Positions 59,662 through 64,000 of a stretch of DNA of 64,000 nucleotides are shown one piece after another. Under the pieces are notes generated by a model, which had not been told where the DNA came from, made no database searches, and worked only from the letters and a program-made list of their open reading frames with translations. The stretch spans positions 1-64,000 of the forward strand of contig JAGGNK010007559.1 of the NCBI GenBank assembly GCA_017590115.1, in the 5' to 3' direction. Every line of letters begins with the position of its first letter. The first letter of the stretch is position 1. The DNA is from Montifringilla adamsi. Taxonomy: Eukaryota > Chordata > Aves > Passeriformes > Passeridae. The position numbers were made by a program, and so were the translations under genes.

Positions 59662-59768
59662 CTCTAAGAATAGTCACATAGGTCATCTGCATGAGGATTA
59701 TGTGAACCTGAAACTTCACATGGAGCAAAAGATTCAAGAACTGGAAGACGCTGATGACAGAAATTGGT
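59662..59768 (+). CDS. coiled-coil exon candidate, possibly CCDC57
   Basis: A 107-base open segment between acceptor TTTTTGTTAG|CT and donor TGGT|GTAAGA. It encodes SKNSHIGHLHEDYVNLKLHM and then EQKIQELEDADDRNW. The heptad-like spacing and the run Y-V-N-L-K...M-E-Q-K-I-Q-E-L-E are typical of coiled coils, and resemble, from memory, the N-terminal coiled coil of CCDC57. In human, CCDC57 lies upstream of SLC16A3 on the opposite strand, which is exactly this position and orientation. Only one exon is recognised, so a decayed exon or another coiled-coil gene remains possible. Confidence 0.42.
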
Positions 59769-62700
59769 GTAAGAATGTTGGACAAGCAATGTTGTGTTGC
59801 TGCAGTGTCATCTAGCAATCATTTCTTCAGTTTTATTTTTTTTAATCAGCATGTTCTGGTTTAACATTGCTATAGTTGTTGTATAAGCTTTCTCTCTTTT
59901 TTTTGGTCTATTGTTTTATTTCTCTAAAAATTGATTACATTTGTAATTACAATTTAGAAAACTATGCCTTGCTTGTGTAGTAGCTGTTGCTTTGCTTGTT
60001 TGACAGCTACCCCTTGTAAGGAATTGCTAAGAATACGTTTAGTAATGTGAGATTGCATAAGATTATTTTATGTAGCAAGCACACTGCTAAATTCGTTAAC
60101 CTTGAAACTACAGGAAAGGTCAGCATCTAGAAAGCAGAGGTAGCCTTAGGCAAGATGAATAAATGTACACCGTTTATCATACTCCTAATTACAAGGTGCT
60201 TCCCCCCCCCCACTTCTGCTTCTAATATTCCTATATTTTACCACAAAAGGATCACCTTACTAATGGTGAAATTTCATCTTCAACTGTGATACCCTAGGGA
60301 GGCACTATGTCACCTCTTTCTGTATAACAAACTTTAAAGAAAACTTTCCTTCTTCGTACAAAAATGTATTTGATATTGGAATTCCTTTTACTAATTTACA
60401 TATGAATGTGCTTAGTCATTAGAACTAGAACACTTAATTTTTGTCCTGTCAACCAAACCAATATATAACATAAATGGAAGTGGTATTGTTAAGCAATTGT
60501 GTCTTCCACCCAACACCTGCCAATCCAAGTCTTGCTGCCCTCACTATAGTATTCCTGTTAAAATAATGAATCTCATCCAGCACTCTCTTTCTCATGGGCT
60601 TCCCAAAGACAGTTTATGAACCTGCCTGAAGAAGTGTGAGAACAGGAAGAATATTTGATAACTGGCTTGGAACTTATGGTGCATTCTGTGGTTGAGCTGT
60701 AATGATAAAGCTGGTTAGCTGCTGTCCACAAGCATAAGGCTACAGCAGCTAACACACATGATTTCTCTTACCACACTGGAGAAGAAAAAAAAGTTATCTC
60801 CGTTGTTTATGCTTACAACTAAAGAAGAACATCTTCTATGCTTGCCACTGGATCTCCTGCAGTTATTCCCCTTAATCTAACATGATTTTGTATCAATTAG
60901 ACAAAATCCCTTGTGATCTCATTCTCTTGTTTTCAGTTGTATTTTATCAATTTAATTCATCAAAGTAGTTTCTCTCAAACACTTTTTAAAATGCCTTATC
61001 AGTTTAGCCACTGGATGGCAGCTCACTGCAATCGTTCAGTTTTCTGGAAATCCATGGCTTCTTTGTGAACAGTTTTTCATGCACTTACAAAACATAGGTG
61101 TTGTGAGGCAAGAATTTCACATTTGTTCAGTGGTATCTTTACTGTTGTCTTTAATTTTCATGGTTTGGAGTAACTTGCAATGTTACTTTGGGAGAATTTT
61201 ACAGTAAATGTACATTCTGTAGTACTGTTCTTACTTGGGTTTGAAATGTGAAGTCTTCTAATAACAGGTGATTTTCTTCCCCCCAAGAATGACAAACAAT
61301 ATGACTGGTTTTGTTCTTTTCCTTTAAATTAAAATTCAATTGCTCTAAGGGGAGCAGTGTGGGGAAGGAGGGAGGGAAGAAGTTCCATAGCATCTCCCAT
61401 CAGCCCTCTTGTCACTTCATCTTCAGAGTGCAAAACATGGTAGTATTTTTCTAGCAACTTTTCAGTAAGGCTGTAGTTTCTTAACTCTTCAGTAGTTCTG
61501 CAAGTATACACTTTAAAGGCCTCTTGACCACAGCCAAAATTTTCCCTTCTAATAATACTGAATTGTTTTGCTTGATGTAAACAAAAGCTTAGACTAGTGA
61601 ATGATGTACCTTTAAGTTTTTTTAATGTGATTTCACATAGACTACTTATGCTGTTTCTATTGTCATTCTGCAAAACCAGAGGGAAACAGTTAAATTTTTG
61701 TCACCAATAGATCCATAGGTATATGCATGTGCACATAAGAAGATTGATGTCCTTTCAGCTTACAGTAGATTTTACACTATAATCAATTTCCATTTATTCA
61801 TGTGCTTAGAATATATATTTAATTTCTGTTAGGATTATTTCTTTTATATTCAAAAAAGTTTTTAAAAAATAGAAATAAAAAATACCCATAACTTTTAGCA
61901 CTGGGGACATATAGCACCTTTCTGCTCCTCGACAAGTCAAAAAGGAAGTTCAATTATTTCTGTTATGCATAGTATTTGACATATTACAGGTGCTTGGATG
62001 GCTGTAAAGGAATTGAACTTTAATGTCTATAAGATGGAGGCTTTTGTAAAACAAGTGGTTTTTTCTCTCCTCTCTCCCCAGCGGTTATGTGGTTATGAAA
62101 TCTGATCTTATTTTGCAAAAGATATTGTTTGGCCGATTTGTTTATTTAAGTTCCCCTTTGCTGTACAAGTCCTGTTAGGGGACCTACCATAGACCAGTTT
62201 ATAGGTTTCATTCAGCACAGTCTGATTCTTATTAGAATGGAGAAAGTTGGTGTGATGATTAAACTCCTCATACAGTGTTTGAAAGGTCTGAGACAATCCA
62301 GTGTTGCCATCAGTACCATTGTTCTAGTGTTAGCTATATGTTACTCCCTTTGTAGGTAGTGCTTGCTGAATTTGATGTGGGAATTAAAAAAGACAGAATG
62401 TGAGTTTCACAAGCAGACAGTTGAAAAGGGTTAACTTAGTTCTGTCCCATGAAGTTAACTTATTTTAAGCTGTTACCCATTACTCCCAGAATGAATGACT
62501 GTATTATAATCTAAAGTCATTCCTGTGTGAAACACGTGAAAAGATGACTGTTGTTTTTGCTGCTTTTTTCCACCTATGTAGTGAACTAGGACAGCAGGAA
62601 GCATGGGTATTTGTGGTACACATTCCTAGTGACTGGTTTTTTTCCTATGCAACCAAGAACTGTGTATAGGTATTTGAAAGAGCTCTGTCATCCTTCCAAG

Positions 62701-63720
62701 GCTGGTAATGAGGAATTCACCCTTCAAAAATCTCTGTATATGCAGTGCTCACTAATTATCATCCAGCATTACTTGGATTGTTCTCTGATGTCCATGTCCA
62801 CTTGCTTCAGTGGTGTTGTAATTGATACCTTAATAATTTGACAAATTGAGTTATATAGGTAGAGGGGAAAAAGCCCTCACTTGATACCACTGAGAAAAAC
62901 AGACAAGCTTTCAGGAAGAGGGCTTGTAGGAGTTTGCTATATTTTCCAGCTGTGTTGGTTTTTGTGTAACAAAATTAATTATTTCTGCCTATATACTTTA
63001 CCTTTAGGGTAGCAAAAGGTTGCCTGGCCAGTTGTGGTCTCCATGCATTCCTGTATCTTGAATGTTGCATGATTGGAATTTAGCTTCTGGTTTGGTTTAC
63101 TTGTCTTGGGTGTTCTTTAAAGGCCACTGCTGTAATAATGGATTCAAAACCACTTTGTCCTATTGCAGTTTGACCATAAAGATTGCACAACCAACTGCTG
63201 TTCACTCAGCAAGAACAAAACAACCACAGCTGCATGGATACTTATTAAATGTAAATGTTGCTTACTCTGTGTCATGCAGTTTAAACTCTGATGGCACTTC
63301 AGAAGAAACCTCTGATCTTTGCAATTTTCTGACTTGAATTCTTGATTAGATATTTCTAATACTGTTTCTAATACTTGCACCTTCTACCTCTTTCTACACT
63401 GTGTTTTCAAGGTATGTAAATGCAGCAACCTTTTAGCCTAGAAATTTTACCCTGACAATGCAGCAGTTTTAATTCCTAGCTCTTTTGTATCTCATTTCTG
63501 ATATCGGCAAAACAGAAACATGCTCTGGGTGGAAGTAGTGAGAGTAGTATTGATATTGAAGGGCAGTTTATGCCTCTTGAGCTGAGGTGACCTCCAAAGC
63601 TGATTGTAAATACCCATACAGATGGACCCTCAGAGACTATGGAGCTCCAGGCAATTAAAATGCTTTTGTTCAGTAAAATGTTGAGACTAGAATAGAAGAA
63701 AATAAAACAGATAATTTAAA
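59769..63720. other. probable intron or intergenic sequence
   Basis: AT-rich unique sequence. A C run at about 60,201-60,211. A minus-strand open frame at 61,329-61,673 has protein-like composition but no recognised family. No other exon could be supported. Confidence 0.5.
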
Positions 63721-63885
63721 AATTATATATTTGGATAATATAGATTAGATTAATTGTAGATATATAGATATATAGATATAGAGATACAGATATATATATA
63801 GATATATATAGATATATAGATATATATAGAGATAATATAGATTAGATTAATTATATATTAGATTATTATAGATAATATAGATAGA
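63720..63885. repeat. (ATAG/TA)n microsatellite region
   Basis: Interrupted repeats of 'atagat' and 'tatagata' with TA runs, including two copies of 'gataatatagattagattaat' about 95 bp apart. Confidence 0.9.
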
Positions 63886-64000
63886 TAAAATAGAACAAGG
63901 AAAGAAGATGAGGACAATAAACAAAGATGGATTAAACTAAACAAAACCAGATCAAAACAAACAAACAAAAAATATCCACAAAACATCCTTAGTATTTATT

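Overview
This is vertebrate nuclear DNA, almost certainly from a bird. Several CR1 retrotransposon fragments carry the typical avian 3' end. The left flank holds avian-type endogenous retrovirus and LTR remains. The two readable genes sit tail to tail in the order seen on human 17q25.3 (CSNK1D next to SLC16A3). A passerine is plausible from the LTR content, but I cannot prove it.

Left flank, 1-15,100: no conserved protein gene is recognisable. It holds a retroviral remnant with an env-like fragment (about 1-2,242) and a second LTR-like segment (about 2,350-2,930). A satellite of about 200 bp units follows (2,931-7,672). A complete solo LTR (4,761-6,089) with 5-bp target duplications splits it, and its last unit is inverted. 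Next come C-rich, telomere-like and short tandem sequences (7,673-9,690) and an AT-rich block (9,700-10,250). A CpG-rich, purine-rich and CGGCT-minisatellite block spans 10,500-11,870. A striking G-depleted tract covers 12,120-13,470, and a second tandem repeat of about 191 bp covers 13,620-14,045. The texture is subtelomere-like.

Centre, 15,100-34,310: CSNK1D (casein kinase 1 delta) lies on the plus strand. A CpG-island promoter containing a 7-N gap leads into eight shared coding exons. Two alternative terminal exons follow: [10 protein letters not shown] at 31,357 (409-aa form) and [16 protein letters not shown] at 33,241 (415-aa form). Intron 2 appears to use a GC donor. CR1 copies sit in the last long intron.

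Right, 43,600-48,700: SLC16A3 (monocarboxylate transporter 4) lies on the minus strand with four coding exons and 473 residues. Its last intron has a GC donor. A CpG island at 48,450-48,720 with two closely spaced hypoxia-response core motifs is its best promoter candidate.

Far right, 49,000-64,000: CR1 fragments, two more CpG islands (52,150-53,550 and 56,655-57,000), and a 244-bp perfect copy of a CR1 interior placed next to the last island. One coiled-coil exon candidate at 59,662-59,768 is on the plus strand, where a divergent CCDC57 would be expected from human gene order. The rest is intergenic or intronic sequence, with a microsatellite near the end.

I found no operon-like or new defence system. 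CSNK1D is a clock and Wnt kinase and SLC16A3 is a lactate exporter; their adjacency is conserved synteny and not a shared pathway.
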